Below, piece by piece: positions 1 through 10,235 of a DNA stretch of 64,000 nt. The notes under the pieces were generated by a model, which ran no database searches, was not told the DNA's origin, and was given only the letters and a program-made list of their open reading frames with translations. The DNA is from an uncultured Flavobacteriaceae bacterium. GTDB taxonomy: Bacteria > Bacteroidota > Bacteroidia > Flavobacteriales > Flavobacteriaceae. The translations under genes and the position numbers were made by a program. How positions within the stretch are numbered: the first letter of the stretch is position 1; the number at the start of each line of letters is the position of its first letter. The stretch lies in assembly GCA_947500445.1 (NCBI GenBank), contig CANMSB010000019.1, positions 25,719 to 89,718 on the forward strand, given 5' to 3'.

Positions 1-3000
1 CTAATTTCGCTTTTCGTATGCCGGTCTTTTTGGTTTTTTAAAGTTGTTGGGACTGTCCAATAGTTTGATGACCTCTTTGATGCCAACTTCCAGTTGCATA
101 TCAATTCCATTGGCAAGCTTTTGAAAGTCCTCTACCACTTCGATATCGGCATCGACACCGTGCCCCTCTTTGAACCATTCCCCATTGGGGTCGTACATTC
201 TAAAGGTAGGCATGGTAATGCCCCCGTTATCGATCAATGGTGGTGCTCCGGTAATTCCGATAAGTCCGCCCCATGTTCGTGTGCCTATTAACGGCCCGAT
301 TTTTTTCTTTTTAAAATAGTCGGGAAAAGCATCGCCGCCGGAGCCGCTAAAGCCGTTGATCAGCATTACTTTTGGTCCAAAGTTACCGGATGGTGGCCAT
401 GCCCAGTCCTTTCCGTCCCGTACTGCCCAAAACGCCAAAGGATCACGGTCCAATAGCTCGATAAATCTATCCGGTATCTGCCCTCCACTGTTGAAGCGCT
501 CATCGATGATAAGACCCTCCTTGTTCATTTGTCCATAAAACTGTCGTACCAATTCGTTTTGGCCATCCAATCCGGTACTGCGAACATAGATGTAGCCAAT
601 CCTCCCATTTGATATTTTTTCGACCCTTTTCCGATTGTTTTCGATCCAGGCCAAATGACGCAACCTGTTTTCCGAGCGCATTGGTTTTACGATCACCTTT
701 TGGCCAGTGTCGGTAGGCTCCTTACCGATCGTAAGTTGTACCGGTGTATCGGCCAAGCCCTGGAAAGAAGCGGATATGGGCTTACTGGTGTCGACCTTTA
801 GGCCATTTACGGCAAGAATATAATCCCCTTCCCTTACTCCTATACCGACGGCAGATAGGGGCGAACGACTTTTCACGTCCCAAGGGGCTCCGGATATGAT
901 TTTTTTGATACGGTACCCACCGTTTTCCAAAACGATGTCCGCACCCAAATAACCTACATCGATCGTTTTGGCGCGTGTGATATCCCCACCGCCCGTATAG
1001 GTATGCGATGCGTTCAGTTCGGCGATCAGATCGCCGATAATAATGTTTACGTCGCTTCTTGAATTGGCTTGGTCGATCAGACTTCCATATCGCGATTTCA
1101 TCAGGTTCCAATCTACGCCATGCATTCCGGGATCATAAAAATAATCGCGTTCAAACCTCCAAACATCATTGAACAATTGTTTCCACTCTTCAATGGGAAT
1201 TACCGTCATCATCATTTTTTCGGTAGGAACGGTCTTCTCGATTTTCTGATCGGCGTCGATTTTAATAACGGCCAACTTTTCGTCTTTCCAAACAAGAATT
1301 TTTTCACCTTTCGGAGCAACACTAAAGCTTTCGACATCCTTGATGATCGTTTTAACTTTTCGCTCTTCAATATCGTAATAATCGACCGTAGGACTGGCTT
1401 CTTCCGATGAACCCGAGTTTGGATAGCGCGAGAACAACAGTTTGCCCGTTACGGCGGATAAGTTGCCCAGGTTTCCGGCAGCGACATCCAACATTTCAAC
1501 GCGATTCTCAAAACCAACGATATCGATCTTCGTTTCTGCTACCTTGGCTTTTTCGGGCTTGTCTTTTCCTTTATTCTTCTTCTTGGATTTGGTATCTGTT
1601 TCATCGCCCTCCTTCTCGTTTTTTACCGCATCGTTTTTTACCGACAACAATGATTCCCCGGAAGTGTTTAGGGTGCCGACCGCAATGGATGTGGTGTTGG
1701 GGTAGACAAAGGTATTGTCTACATCGGAATACACTGGTAGGAATGTTCTATTGGTTGCAAAGAAAAGGTGTTTTCCGTCCGCACTAAAGGCAGGAGCGCT
1801 GTCGGAATAGTAGCCCGAAGTAAGTTGGGAGGCTTTTCTTTTTTCCGTATCGTAAACGAAAATGGCGCTTGTCGCTGGATTGTCGGTGTCCCGGTCATAG
1901 GCGAACCATTTGCTGTCGGGGGACCATGAAACACTAAAACCTCGGAGACCGCCCTCGAACATGTATTTGCCCTTATCGGCCTTGATAATTTCGCCGGTAC
2001 TAACGTTCACATAGTTGATGTTCATAGCCTGATCTACATAAGCGAGTTTTTTACTGTTCGGCGACCAATAAATGCTATAATTAAACCCACTCGTAAACGA
2101 GGTAATCGTTTTTGGTTTACGTTTGCCGGTCATATCGTGCAATACCAGCTGGTATTCCCCACTGGTATCGCTCCAATATGCCAGGGTTTTGCCATCGGGC
2201 GACCAAGCGGGACTGCGTTCGGCCACACCTGCCGTACCCGATATGTTTGCTACAAACCCTTCCGTTGCGGGCAGATCGAACAATTCTCCCCTTGCCTGAA
2301 CGACTACTCTATTGCCATTCGGCGATATAGTGGCATTTTGGATATAGGCAGAAACGTTCTTTTGTTGTGGAATGCGCCCGATCTGATCTGAGATCAATTG
2401 AACGGCCACTTCATCTGTGGTGCCCGAAGCGATATCATACAGGTATAATTTGCCCCCTGCCTCGAAAACAATATCGGAAGGTCCGCTCTCAGGAAAGGTG
2501 ATGTCATAATCCTTAAAAGAGGTCAGTTGCGAATTGCGTTTCGTGTCAACATCATATTTCCACAAATTGTTTCGTTTGTTCGGCCCTTGGTCCGACATGT
2601 AGTAAACCGCATTCCCGACCCACATGGGCAATTCGTCGTTCGCGTTGTTGTTGGTGATATTCTCGCTGGTGTAGGAGGTGAGGTCAAAAATGGTGATGTC
2701 GGGAGCCGTACCGCCGCGATACCTTTTCCAGTTTCTGTTTACCCGTGATCGATCGGTATAGGCCAATTTTAAGCCGTCCGGCGAAAACGAGCCGTACTCG
2801 CCATAGGGAACGGGGAGTTTGGTGGGGGCTCCCCCTTTGGCAGGAACCGTGTAAAACTGACTATAACGCTGGCGTCCGCTCTCCCTTGAAGAAGCGAACA
2901 GTACCGATGTACCGTCCGGGCTCCATCCCAATACCCTATCATACATGCCGTGGTAGGTTAATCGCAATGGAATGCCACCGTTTACCGAAACGACATAAAC

Positions 3001-3270
3001 ATCGCTATTTCCCTGATAATTGGCCGTAAAAGCGAGCATACTTCCATCCGGCGAAAACCTGGGGTACCCTTCCGCTCCCTCCGGGGAACTCAACCGATTG
3101 GCGACGCCCCCCGCCTTTGGGGCGATCCAAATATCATCACCATGCACAAATGCGATCTGCGATTCCGATACATCGGGATGCTGCATCAAATGGGCGCTCA
3201 ATTGGGCATTTGCCGATAGACAGGTAAGTATAAAGACGAAAAGTAAAGAAGCTTTTTTCACAACGTTCAT
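1..3270 (-). CDS. Tricorn-like S41 family serine protease, secreted
   Basis: This is a periplasmic or secreted peptidase of the tricorn/S41 type, probably trimming peptides. I start it at the ATG at 3270, which opens a clean signal peptide (MNVVKKASLLFVFILTCLSANAQ region, cleavage near residue 22). The reading frame stays open a further 40 codons upstream, but those look non-coding. Order of parts: signal peptide; about 500 residues of PD40/WD40-like beta-propeller repeats (recurring FSPDG, WSPDG and WSPNSK motifs); a lysine-rich low-complexity insert near 545-575; a tricorn core domain with the ASHTY motif near 755; a PDZ domain; and the S41 catalytic core with nucleophile Ser in GFSGSGGDAF near 977. 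The length (1089 aa) fits tricorn homologues. The stop codon lies at bases 1-3, so the gene is complete. No exact TAnnTTTG promoter was found upstream. The family assignment is firm; the substrate is unknown. Confidence 0.93.
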   Translation of the reverse strand: MNVVKKASLLFVFILTCLSANAQLSAHLMQHPDVSESQIAFVHGDDIWIAPKAGGVANRLSSPEGAEGYPRFSPDGSMLAFTANYQGNSDVYVVSVNGGIPLRLTYHGMYDRVLGWSPDGTSVLFASSRESGRQRYSQFYTVPAKGGAPTKLPVPYGEYGSFSPDGLKLAYTDRSRVNRNWKRYRGGTAPDITIFDLTSYTSENITNNNANDELPMWVGNAVYYMSDQGPNKRNNLWKYDVDTKRNSQLTSFKDYDITFPESGPSDIVFEAGGKLYLYDIASGTTDEVAVQLISDQIGRIPQQKNVSAYIQNATISPNGNRVVVQARGELFDLPATEGFVANISGTAGVAERSPAWSPDGKTLAYWSDTSGEYQLVLHDMTGKRKPKTITSFTSGFNYSIYWSPNSKKLAYVDQAMNINYVNVSTGEIIKADKGKYMFEGGLRGFSVSWSPDSKWFAYDRDTDNPATSAIFVYDTEKRKASQLTSGYYSDSAPAFSADGKHLFFATNRTFLPVYSDVDNTFVYPNTTSIAVGTLNTSGESLLSVKNDAVKNEKEGDETDTKSKKKNKGKDKPEKAKVAETKIDIVGFENRVEMLDVAAGNLGNLSAVTGKLLFSRYPNSGSSEEASPTVDYYDIEERKVKTIIKDVESFSVAPKGEKILVWKDEKLAVIKIDADQKIEKTVPTEKMMMTVIPIEEWKQLFNDVWRFERDYFYDPGMHGVDWNLMKSRYGSLIDQANSRSDVNIIIGDLIAELNASHTYTGGGDITRAKTIDVGYLGADIVLENGGYRIKKIISGAPWDVKSRSPLSAVGIGVREGDYILAVNGLKVDTSKPISASFQGLADTPVQLTIGKEPTDTGQKVIVKPMRSENRLRHLAWIENNRKRVEKISNGRIGYIYVRSTGLDGQNELVRQFYGQMNKEGLIIDERFNSGGQIPDRFIELLDRDPLAFWAVRDGKDWAWPPSGNFGPKVMLINGFSGSGGDAFPDYFKKKKIGPLIGTRTWGGLIGITGAPPLIDNGGITMPTFRMYDPNGEWFKEGHGVDADIEVVEDFQKLANGIDMQLEVGIKEVIKLLDSPNNFKKPKRPAYEKRN

Positions 3271-3603
3271 TTTTGATGATTTTTTATACCATTTTATGTA
3301 TTTCCTACGGGGGATGATGGGAAAAAATAGTTGTTGGGGGATGCAAAAACGATAACATATCGATTCCGAATACAAGCACGGACCGTGCAATCGGTTTCAC
3401 GCGGGAAGATACTAAATGAATTTTAAAATAGCTCAAAGTAAAACCCACTTTCACGGCAATAAAACCGGATTTAAAAACTATAATTTCTTGGGGACGGGTT
3501 GCGCTAGTTGAGCGAATGGGAAACAGCGAAAAAAAAGAACTATTGAGGAACATGGGGTGTTACTGGCACGTGGGTATTATACCATTTTTGCTTTGAAATG
3601 GTA
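3271..3603. other. Non-coding gap between the tricorn-like gene and the PAP2-like gene
   Basis: This 333-bp gap holds the upstream region of the tricorn-like gene. It contains a 13-nt perfect inverted repeat, GCACGG-A-CCGTGC, at 3376-3388, which could be an operator. At its far end is the palindromic element described at 3579-3606. Short open frames here have no recognisable features. I found no exact flavobacterial promoter element. Confidence 0.5.
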
Positions 3604-3606
3604 TTA
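3579..3606 (-). repeat. Palindromic stop-codon repeat, copy 1
   Basis: Read on the minus strand, the element begins TAATACCATTTCAAAGC and closes with AAATGGTAT, giving arms ATACCATTT/AAATGGTAT (9 bp, perfect) around an 8-nt loop. Its leading TAA is the stop codon of the PAP2-like gene. Copies in the same orientation relative to their gene lie at 25415-25442 and 58615-58643, and a diverged one at 19093-19129. There is no U-run, so it is not a classical intrinsic terminator. Confidence 0.75.
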
Positions 3607-4209
3607 AAGCCAGAACTTTACGGTGAGCAACTGGGAAAGCACACCAATACCAAAACCGATAACCACTTCGGCCCTGCTGTGTCGCTCAAGGTATAACCTG
3701 GCCGTGGCGACCAGTCCCGTGGCCAAAATAAAAAAGCCCAATGCCAGTGTGATGTTGATCTCAAAATGTACGCTCAAGCTAAGAAGGTACATGCAAAGGC
3801 TGGCCATGCCGGTCACATGAAGGCTACTTTTAAAATTTAAGTATAACAACAGCAACGAAGCTGCGGCCGCACTAATGAGGCCTATAAAAAAGTAATACAG
3901 CTCCGGGGTATAATTGTTCGGTATAACCTTGTAAAGCACCATTAACAGTAGGGCGATGACCACGTATAACGGGTAGCGCCGTTCCTTGGTGGTCGGAAAC
4001 CATATCGAGCGCACTATTCCCACATTGGCCAGGATTAAAAAGGAAATGATGGGTATGACGACGGTAAGGATAAAAATAGGGAGGACATTCCCACTTTGTA
4101 CCGCCAAAGGGCTGTATTTCGGGGTAATCATAAAATAGGCGATGGTGCCGCCTACCGGTATAAGAATGGGATGTAAAATGTAAGAGATCGTTTTGGAAAA
4201 CAAGGTCAT
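3604..4209 (-). CDS. PAP2-like (phosphatidic acid phosphatase-type) integral membrane protein
   Basis: This 201-residue protein is nearly all hydrophobic, with about six membrane segments. It carries recognisable but diverged PAP2 phosphatase motifs: KSSLHVTG (like motif 2, SxHxxG) near 128-135 and RLYLERHSRAEVVIGFGIG (like motif 3, RxxxxxHxxxEVxxG) near 170-188. Members of that superfamily dephosphorylate lipid phosphates such as undecaprenyl pyrophosphate or phosphatidic acid. The usual motif 1 (KxxxxxxRP) is not clear; KERRYP near 76-81 may be its remnant. The start ATG overlaps the rpoN stop by one base (TAATG), so the gene is probably translationally coupled to rpoN. Its own stop TAA is the first triplet of a palindromic repeat. 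Membrane topology is certain; phosphatase activity is inferred. Confidence 0.75.
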   Translation of the reverse strand: MTLFSKTISYILHPILIPVGGTIAYFMITPKYSPLAVQSGNVLPIFILTVVIPIISFLILANVGIVRSIWFPTTKERRYPLYVVIALLLMVLYKVIPNNYTPELYYFFIGLISAAAASLLLLYLNFKSSLHVTGMASLCMYLLSLSVHFEINITLALGFFILATGLVATARLYLERHSRAEVVIGFGIGVLSQLLTVKFWL

Positions 4210-5666
4210 TATATCTGCTTTCGTAAACGGGCTACCGGTATTCCAAGCTGTTCCCGGTATTTGGCAACGGTTCTTCTGGCGATCGGATATCCCTTTTCTT
4301 TTAGTATGGCCGCCAAACGATCGTCCGTCAGGGGTTTTTTCTTGACTTCTTCCGAAATAACGGTTTCCAATATCTTTTTGATTTCCCTTGTGGAAACATC
4401 CTCGCCCTGTTCGTTTTTCATGGATTCGGAAAAGTACTCCTTGATCAATTTGGTGCCGTAGGGAGTGTCTACATATTTACTGTTCGCCACCCGAGATACG
4501 GTGGAAACGTCCATGTCGATCTCATCGGCGATATCTTTCAATATCATGGGGCGCAGGTTGCGTTCGTCCCCCGTCATGAAATATTCTTTTTGATAGTTCA
4601 TGATGGCGTTCATGGTGATGAAAAGGGTCTGCTGTCGTTGCCGTATGGCATCGATAAACCATTTTGCGGCATCCAATTTTTGTTTTATGAACAGTACCGC
4701 ATCTTTTTGGGACTTGGATTTGTCTTTGGCATCCTTATACCCTTTTAGCATATTGTTGTATTCCCGGGATACATGCAGTTCGGGGGCGTTCCTTCCGTTT
4801 AGGGAAAGTTCGAGTTCGCCCTCTACGATCCGTATGGAAAAATCGGGTACCACATGCTCGATCATTTTGTTGTTTCCGGCATAGGAGCCTCCCGGTTTTG
4901 GATTCAGTTTTTCAATTTCCGAAATGGCGGCCTTTAACTCCTCCTCGGAGATATGATGTTTTTGGAGCAGCTTTTTGTAGTGCTTTTTGGTAAACTGATC
5001 AAATGACTTTTCTAAAATGGCTATCGCCATGGTCACACTAGGTGTTGGTTCTTTACGTCCAAGTTGCAGTAACAGGCACTCTTCCAATGATCGTGCCGCT
5101 ACCCCTGGTGGATCGAGCGATTGCACAATTTTTAATACCTGCAGTATGGTCGCCTCTTCGGTATAAATATTTTGGGTAAAGGCCAAATCGTCCAGAATAT
5201 CGCCCAAAGGCCTTCGAATGTAACCGCTCTCGTCAACGCTGCCCACAAGGAACTCCGCAATGCTCCACTCCTCATCGCTCAGGTATACCGTATTGAGTTG
5301 ATTTAGCAGAAATTGATTAAAAGAAATGCCTGCCGCATAGGGAACGCTTTTTTCGTCATCATCGGCACTGTAATTGTTGGCCTTGGTACGGTAATCCGGA
5401 ATTTCATCGTCGCTCAGGTAATCGTCGATGTTGATGTCGTCGGTGTTGATGCTTTCATTGTCCGCCCCATCTTCGTAGGTGTCCCCAAAATCTTCATCTA
5501 AGCGTTCGTTGTCCTCTTTTCCGGTTTCCAGAGCGGGATTTTCTTCCAGCTCTTGTTTCAGCCGTTGCTCAAAGGCTTGCGTCGGCAGCTGGATCAACTT
5601 CATCAGCTGTATCTGCTGCGGCGATAGCTTTTGGGATAACTTAAACTGTAGATGTTGTTTTAGCAT
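4209..5666 (-). CDS. rpoN: RNA polymerase sigma-54 factor RpoN
   Basis: This is the alternative sigma factor that directs RNA polymerase to -24/-12 promoters and needs an AAA+ activator. It has 485 residues, the normal length. The N-terminus holds the glutamine/leucine-rich region I (LKQHLQFKLSQKLSPQQIQL), followed by a strongly acidic region II near 50-110. The core-binding and helix-turn-helix regions come next. The diagnostic RpoN box ARRTVAKYRE sits near 463-472, just before the C-terminus. No enhancer-binding activator gene lies in this window. It lies downstream of asnS on the same strand with a 90-bp gap and shares a TAATG overlap with the PAP2-like gene. Confidence 0.97.
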   Translation of the reverse strand: MLKQHLQFKLSQKLSPQQIQLMKLIQLPTQAFEQRLKQELEENPALETGKEDNERLDEDFGDTYEDGADNESINTDDINIDDYLSDDEIPDYRTKANNYSADDDEKSVPYAAGISFNQFLLNQLNTVYLSDEEWSIAEFLVGSVDESGYIRRPLGDILDDLAFTQNIYTEEATILQVLKIVQSLDPPGVAARSLEECLLLQLGRKEPTPSVTMAIAILEKSFDQFTKKHYKKLLQKHHISEEELKAAISEIEKLNPKPGGSYAGNNKMIEHVVPDFSIRIVEGELELSLNGRNAPELHVSREYNNMLKGYKDAKDKSKSQKDAVLFIKQKLDAAKWFIDAIRQRQQTLFITMNAIMNYQKEYFMTGDERNLRPMILKDIADEIDMDVSTVSRVANSKYVDTPYGTKLIKEYFSESMKNEQGEDVSTREIKKILETVISEEVKKKPLTDDRLAAILKEKGYPIARRTVAKYREQLGIPVARLRKQI

Positions 5667-5756
5667 TGGGGTTTGTTGTTCCTACTCTTTTGGTGCCTTA
5701 CGTTTTTTGTGAATAACAAATGTTGGACACTTCTTTATAAAGTTACCAAATTCGAT

Positions 5757-7190
5757 TTAAAACTCCGCATTCTGCGGGCTTCTAGGGAACGGTATAACAT
5801 CTCGGATGTTGCCCATGCCCGTGGCAAAAAGGACCAATCTTTCAAATCCGAGTCCGAAACCGCTATGTACGGCGGTGCCGAATTTGCGCAGGTCCAGGTA
5901 CCACCAAAGCTCTTCCTCTGGAATGTCCAGTGCCGCCATCTTTTCCTTGAGCACGTCCAAACGCTCCTCTCTTTGCGATCCACCGACGATTTCCCCGATT
6001 CCGGGAAAAAGAATGTCCATGGCCCGAACGGTTTTTCCGTCCTCGTTCAAACGCATATAGAACGCCTTTATTTTTGCGGGATAGTCAAACAGGATAACCG
6101 GGCATTTGAAATGCTTTTCCACCAAAAAACGCTCGTGTTCGCTTTGAAGGTCGGCACCCCATTCGTTAATAGGATACTTGAATTTTTTCTTTTTGTTCGG
6201 TTTACTGTTCCTTAGAATATCGATGGCCTCGGTATAGGTAACCCGTTTAAACCCATTGTCTACCACAAAACGAAGTTTTTCGATCAAGGGCATTTCACTG
6301 CGCTCGGCCTGTGGTTTGGTTTTTTCCTCATCGAGCAGTCGTTTTTGCAAAAATTCCAAATCCTCCATGCAGTGTTCCAAGATATAACGGAGCACACTTT
6401 TGATGAAATCCTCGGCAAGGTCCATATTGGCGTCCAAGTCATAAAACGCCATTTCGGGCTCGATCATCCAAAACTCGGCCAAGTGTCGCGAGGTGTTGGA
6501 GTTTTCGGCCCTAAAGGTAGGTCCGAACGTATATACTTTTCCAAGCCCCATGGCATAGGATTCCGCTTCCAATTGACCGGATACGGTCAAATTGGTCTCC
6601 TTTCCAAAAAAGTCCTGACTATGGTCGATGGCCCCGTCTTCGGTAAGTGGCGGTCGTTTTTGATCCAAGGTGGTCACCCGAAACATTTCGCCCGCACCTT
6701 CGGCGTCCGACCCCGTAATAACAGGGGCGTGAAAATAATAAAAGCCGTTCTGATTAAAATACTGATGTACGGCAAAGGCCAATGACGATCGCAACCGCAT
6801 TACCGCGGAAAAGGTATTGGTGCGTACCCGAAGGTGTGCCTGCTCCCGCAAAAACTCCATAGAGTGTTTTTTGGGTTGGATAGGGTAGGTTTCCGGGTCG
6901 GAAGCACCATGAACGAAAATCGAGTTTACCTGAACTTCCACTTTTTGGCCACGCCCTTGACTCTCAACAAGTACCCCGGTAATGCGCAGCGCGGCGCCCG
7001 TGGTTATCTGTTTTAACAGGGATTCATCAAAATTTTCAAAATCGACGACGCATTGGATGCTCCCTAGGGAAGACCCGTCATTCAGGGCGATAAACCGGTT
7101 GCTCCTAAACGTTTTTACCCATCCGTTGAGCTGTACTTCTTGGGATAATGGTTCGGTAACTAGCAAGTCTTTAATACGGGTCGATTGCAT
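5757..7190 (-). CDS. asnS: Asparagine--tRNA ligase
   Basis: This cytoplasmic class IIb aminoacyl-tRNA synthetase charges tRNA-Asn with asparagine. It has an N-terminal OB-fold anticodon-binding domain (about 1-125), then the catalytic core. Class II motif 2 is visible as the [16 protein letters not shown] region near 220, and motif 3 in the [10 protein letters not shown] region near the C-terminus. It is 477 aa from the ATG at 7190. An in-frame TTG fifteen bases upstream would add five residues, but the ATG gives the homologous N-terminus [10 protein letters not shown]. An exact TAnnTTTG promoter element lies 27 bp upstream. rpoN follows on the same strand. Confidence 0.97.
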   Translation of the reverse strand: MQSTRIKDLLVTEPLSQEVQLNGWVKTFRSNRFIALNDGSSLGSIQCVVDFENFDESLLKQITTGAALRITGVLVESQGRGQKVEVQVNSIFVHGASDPETYPIQPKKHSMEFLREQAHLRVRTNTFSAVMRLRSSLAFAVHQYFNQNGFYYFHAPVITGSDAEGAGEMFRVTTLDQKRPPLTEDGAIDHSQDFFGKETNLTVSGQLEAESYAMGLGKVYTFGPTFRAENSNTSRHLAEFWMIEPEMAFYDLDANMDLAEDFIKSVLRYILEHCMEDLEFLQKRLLDEEKTKPQAERSEMPLIEKLRFVVDNGFKRVTYTEAIDILRNSKPNKKKKFKYPINEWGADLQSEHERFLVEKHFKCPVILFDYPAKIKAFYMRLNEDGKTVRAMDILFPGIGEIVGGSQREERLDVLKEKMAALDIPEEELWWYLDLRKFGTAVHSGFGLGFERLVLFATGMGNIRDVIPFPRSPQNAEF

Positions 7191-7216
7191 GATAAATGGC
7201 TTCAAAATTAAAAGGG

Positions 7217-7224
7217 CAAAGATA
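7217..7224 (-). promoter_or_regulatory. -7 promoter element of asnS
   Basis: On the minus strand this reads TATCTTTG, an exact match to the flavobacterial -7 consensus TAnnTTTG. It would start transcription about 20 nt before the asnS ATG. No clear -33 TTG is seen at the usual distance, so the match rests on the -7 box alone. Confidence 0.6.
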
Positions 7225-7277
7225 GATCATTGCACCTATTTATGATTTGTATCTTGATAATTTTAGTATAATCCGTA

Positions 7278-9680
7278 TTACCGGTCTTCGGAATTTTGGC
7301 GTATTTCCTCTTTGGGTAGAATATCGATCTGGGGCTTTTTCAAGGTTTCCTTGTTGGCGATGTTGCGTTCCAACGAAAGCAGGAGGGATGGAAGTAGAAT
7401 AAGATTGGCCAACATGGCAAACAGCAGTGTTGCCGATACCAATGCGCCTAAGGCTACCGTACCACCAAAATTGGATATGATAAATACCGAAAAACCAAAA
7501 AAGAGCACTATCGATGTATAGAACATGCTCACACCGGTCTCCCGCAACGCGGCATATACCGACGTTTTGATACGCCATTTATTCGCGGTAAGCTCTTGAC
7601 GGTATTTTGCCAAAAAATGAATGGTATCGTCCACCGATATACCAAAGGCGATACTGAATACCAAAATGGTGGAGGGTTTTATGGGAACCCCGGCAAAACC
7701 CATGACCCCTGCGGTAACCACCAAGGGCAGCAGATTGGGAATCAGGGAAATGATGATCATACGGAACGAGCGGAACAAGTAGGCCATAAAAAGTGCGATA
7801 AGGCCGATGGCCAATGCCAACGACAAAATCAAGTTCTTTACCAAATACTTGGTTCCCTTTAAAAAGATCAGGGCGCCCCCGGTCATGTACACACGATAGC
7901 GTTCCGATGGAAAGATCTTTTCGATATTATCTTTGAGTTCGGCCTCTATGGCCTCCATACGTTCCGTTTCCACATCGCGCATAAACGTGGTAATGCGCGC
8001 GGTTTGGCCGGTACTGTCGACAAACGATTGCAGCATGTTGCCATTCTCGGAAGATTTACGGGCGACATCCATAATAAAGGTATTCTCCTGGGAAGTGGGC
8101 AATTGGTAGTATTTGGGAATGCCGTTGTAAAAGGCCTGCTTGGAATATTTTACCAAGTTCACCACGGAAACGGGTTTGGAAAGTTCCGGGATCTCTTCGA
8201 TTACGGTACCCAGCCGATCCATTCGTTTTAAGTTGGCGGAGCGCAGTACACCCTTTGGTTTTTTGGTGTCGACCACGATCTCTACGGGCATGATGCCGTC
8301 GAATTCTTTTTCGAAAAAACGGATGTCCTTAAAAAAAGCGGCCTTTTTGGGCATGTCCTCGATGATACTCCCCGAAATGCGGATCTGATAAATTCCGATG
8401 ATACTGGTGATCAATAAGATCAGGGAGACTACATATACGGAAATACGTCTTTCCCGAACAATACGTTCCATCCAGTTGACAAAGGTGTCGATCCACCGTT
8501 TGTTCAAATGCTTTAGGTGTTTGGTCTTCGGTAGCGACATAAAGCTATAAACGATGGGTATGATCAGCAACGAAAGCACAAATATTCCAATGATATTAAT
8601 GGAAGCGACGATACCGAATTCCTTTAGCAATTTGCTATCGGTAATGATAAAAGTGGCGAACCCGGAAGCCGTGGTGACATTGGTCATTAGCGTAGCGTTC
8701 CCGATTTTGGTGATCACCCGTTGCAGGGATAGCGCCTGATTGCCATGTTTTTTAACCTCCTGTTGGTATTTGTTGATCAAAAAGATACAGTTTGGAATCC
8801 CGATTACGATAATCAAAGGTGGGATCAAGGCCGTCAATACCGTAATCTCATATTGCAATAGGCCTAAAATACCAAAGGCCCACATCACTCCTACGATGAC
8901 CACGCACATGGAGATAAAGGTGGCCCTGAAACTCCTGAAAAAGAAGAAGAAAATCAAGGAGGTAACCCCAAGGGCGGCCAGAATGAACGTTCCGATCTCG
9001 TCGATAATGTTCTGTGAATTCATCGTCCGGATGTACGGCATGCCCGAAACATGCACCTCCATGCCCGTTTCCTCTTCAAAACGTAGTACGGCGTTCTGGA
9101 GTTCCTTAAGGATAAAATCTTTCCGCACCGAAGTGTTTACAATATCCTTGTCCAAATTTGCGACGGTACGAATGGTTCCGCTTTCCTTGTTGAACAGTAG
9201 GTTATCATAGAACGGAAGTTCGTTGAACAAATGGTTTTTGATGCTGTCCACCTCGCTTTTGGTCCGAACCGCGGAGGTAATCAAAGGGCGAAGTACAAAC
9301 TCCTGCCGTTCCTGGTCCTTTACCAGTTCCTTTAAATTGTCGGTCGAAATGACAAAATCGATTTCCGGGAAGGCCAATAACTGTTTGCTGAACTTGTTCC
9401 AACGGTTGAAATTATCAGGGGTGAACAACGCGCTGTCCCGAATGCCAAAAACGATGGCGTTCCCTTCTTCGCCAAATTGTTTTAAAAACGATTGGTATTC
9501 AATGTTTATGGGGTGGTCATCGGGCAATAGGTTTGCCTGGGAGTTGGAAAAGCGCATGTTCTCCCATTGAAAACCAAGAAATACCGTAAATGCAATGACC
9601 AATAACAAGATCAGCATTCTGTTGCGAAGGATGATCCTTGCCGTTTTTGCCCAAAAGCCTTTTGTGATTTTCGCTACCAT
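7278..9680 (-). CDS. RND-superfamily (MMPL/patched-like) exporter
   Basis: This 800-residue inner-membrane transporter has the duplicated RND layout: one membrane helix, a large periplasmic loop, then a cluster of five helices, all repeated. The two halves are visible from the membrane-spanning stretches at about 20-38 and 230-390 (first half) and 415-435 and 635-775 (second half). The FGISVDDTIHFLAKYRQE segment in the second half is the conserved helix-4 region of the MMPL/HpnN-like group. It is shorter than AcrB-type pumps (about 1040 aa) and has no adaptor or outer-membrane partner beside it, so lipid or hydrophobic-metabolite export is more likely than multidrug efflux. Substrate unknown. 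Its stop lies 72 bp upstream of the asnS promoter region. Confidence 0.9.
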   Translation of the reverse strand: MVAKITKGFWAKTARIILRNRMLILLLVIAFTVFLGFQWENMRFSNSQANLLPDDHPINIEYQSFLKQFGEEGNAIVFGIRDSALFTPDNFNRWNKFSKQLLAFPEIDFVISTDNLKELVKDQERQEFVLRPLITSAVRTKSEVDSIKNHLFNELPFYDNLLFNKESGTIRTVANLDKDIVNTSVRKDFILKELQNAVLRFEEETGMEVHVSGMPYIRTMNSQNIIDEIGTFILAALGVTSLIFFFFFRSFRATFISMCVVIVGVMWAFGILGLLQYEITVLTALIPPLIIVIGIPNCIFLINKYQQEVKKHGNQALSLQRVITKIGNATLMTNVTTASGFATFIITDSKLLKEFGIVASINIIGIFVLSLLIIPIVYSFMSLPKTKHLKHLNKRWIDTFVNWMERIVRERRISVYVVSLILLITSIIGIYQIRISGSIIEDMPKKAAFFKDIRFFEKEFDGIMPVEIVVDTKKPKGVLRSANLKRMDRLGTVIEEIPELSKPVSVVNLVKYSKQAFYNGIPKYYQLPTSQENTFIMDVARKSSENGNMLQSFVDSTGQTARITTFMRDVETERMEAIEAELKDNIEKIFPSERYRVYMTGGALIFLKGTKYLVKNLILSLALAIGLIALFMAYLFRSFRMIIISLIPNLLPLVVTAGVMGFAGVPIKPSTILVFSIAFGISVDDTIHFLAKYRQELTANKWRIKTSVYAALRETGVSMFYTSIVLFFGFSVFIISNFGGTVALGALVSATLLFAMLANLILLPSLLLSLERNIANKETLKKPQIDILPKEEIRQNSEDR

Positions 9681-10235
9681 GTTAACGTGACTTCCTGATT
9701 ACAACTATTTGGTTAGCTGTTGAAAAGAGACGGGTGATAGTATCGCTTCACCGCGTTCCGCTTCATTACTTTTAAAATGCGGCAAAGGTAGAAAATGATG
9801 GGTTGTGTTCCTAAGGGGAACTCATAAATAAATGCGTTTTTAAGTCGATTTCAAACGCTTTAATTCTAAAGTTACCGGGTCCTGTTATCATGGTTTTGCC
9901 ATCAGATCGATCCCACGACCAAAAGCGTAATGGCTCACGAATCATTTACCGTGAAAATAAGATGTCCATCAGCGTTTACGAGAGTTCTAATCTCACGGGT
10001 CCAAGCCTTAAAACAGGGCGATTTGACTGTACTGGCCTGATATGTCCGGCATGGTAAAAGCCTTTCGATTTGATATCTTTCAAAACGGACATTCCAGATT
10101 TTAGGCCTTGTTAGGACGAAATAATTTGCTCAAAGTTCGGTGGTCTAAGCTGTCGTTCCCAAAAAGTCTGTGGCGTAATACATTCAAACAAACTAAAAAA
10201 GTACTGAAACCTATGTTAATCAAAAGAATGATACT
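9681..10235. other. Non-coding region between divergent genes
   Basis: This 555-bp stretch separates the exporter gene (minus) from the beta-helix gene (plus). Apart from the TACCTTTG box at 9783-9790, I see no long open frame, tRNA, strong hairpin or repeat. A 7-base near-match, TAATTTG, occurs around 10122-10128 and could be a poor promoter for the beta-helix gene. Together with the 462-bp gap after that gene, it makes the beta-helix gene look like an inserted accessory locus. Confidence 0.4.
9783..9790 (-). promoter_or_regulatory. -7 promoter element of the RND exporter gene
   Basis: TACCTTTG on the minus strand matches TAnnTTTG exactly and lies about 100 bp upstream of the exporter's ATG, implying a leader of about 95 nt. 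No convincing -33 element was seen. Confidence 0.5.

Noticed and set aside
3271..3390. A 40-residue N-terminal extension of the tricorn-like protein
   Set aside because: It would place Cys/Pro/Arg-rich residues before a perfect signal peptide, so the ATG at 3270 is the better start.
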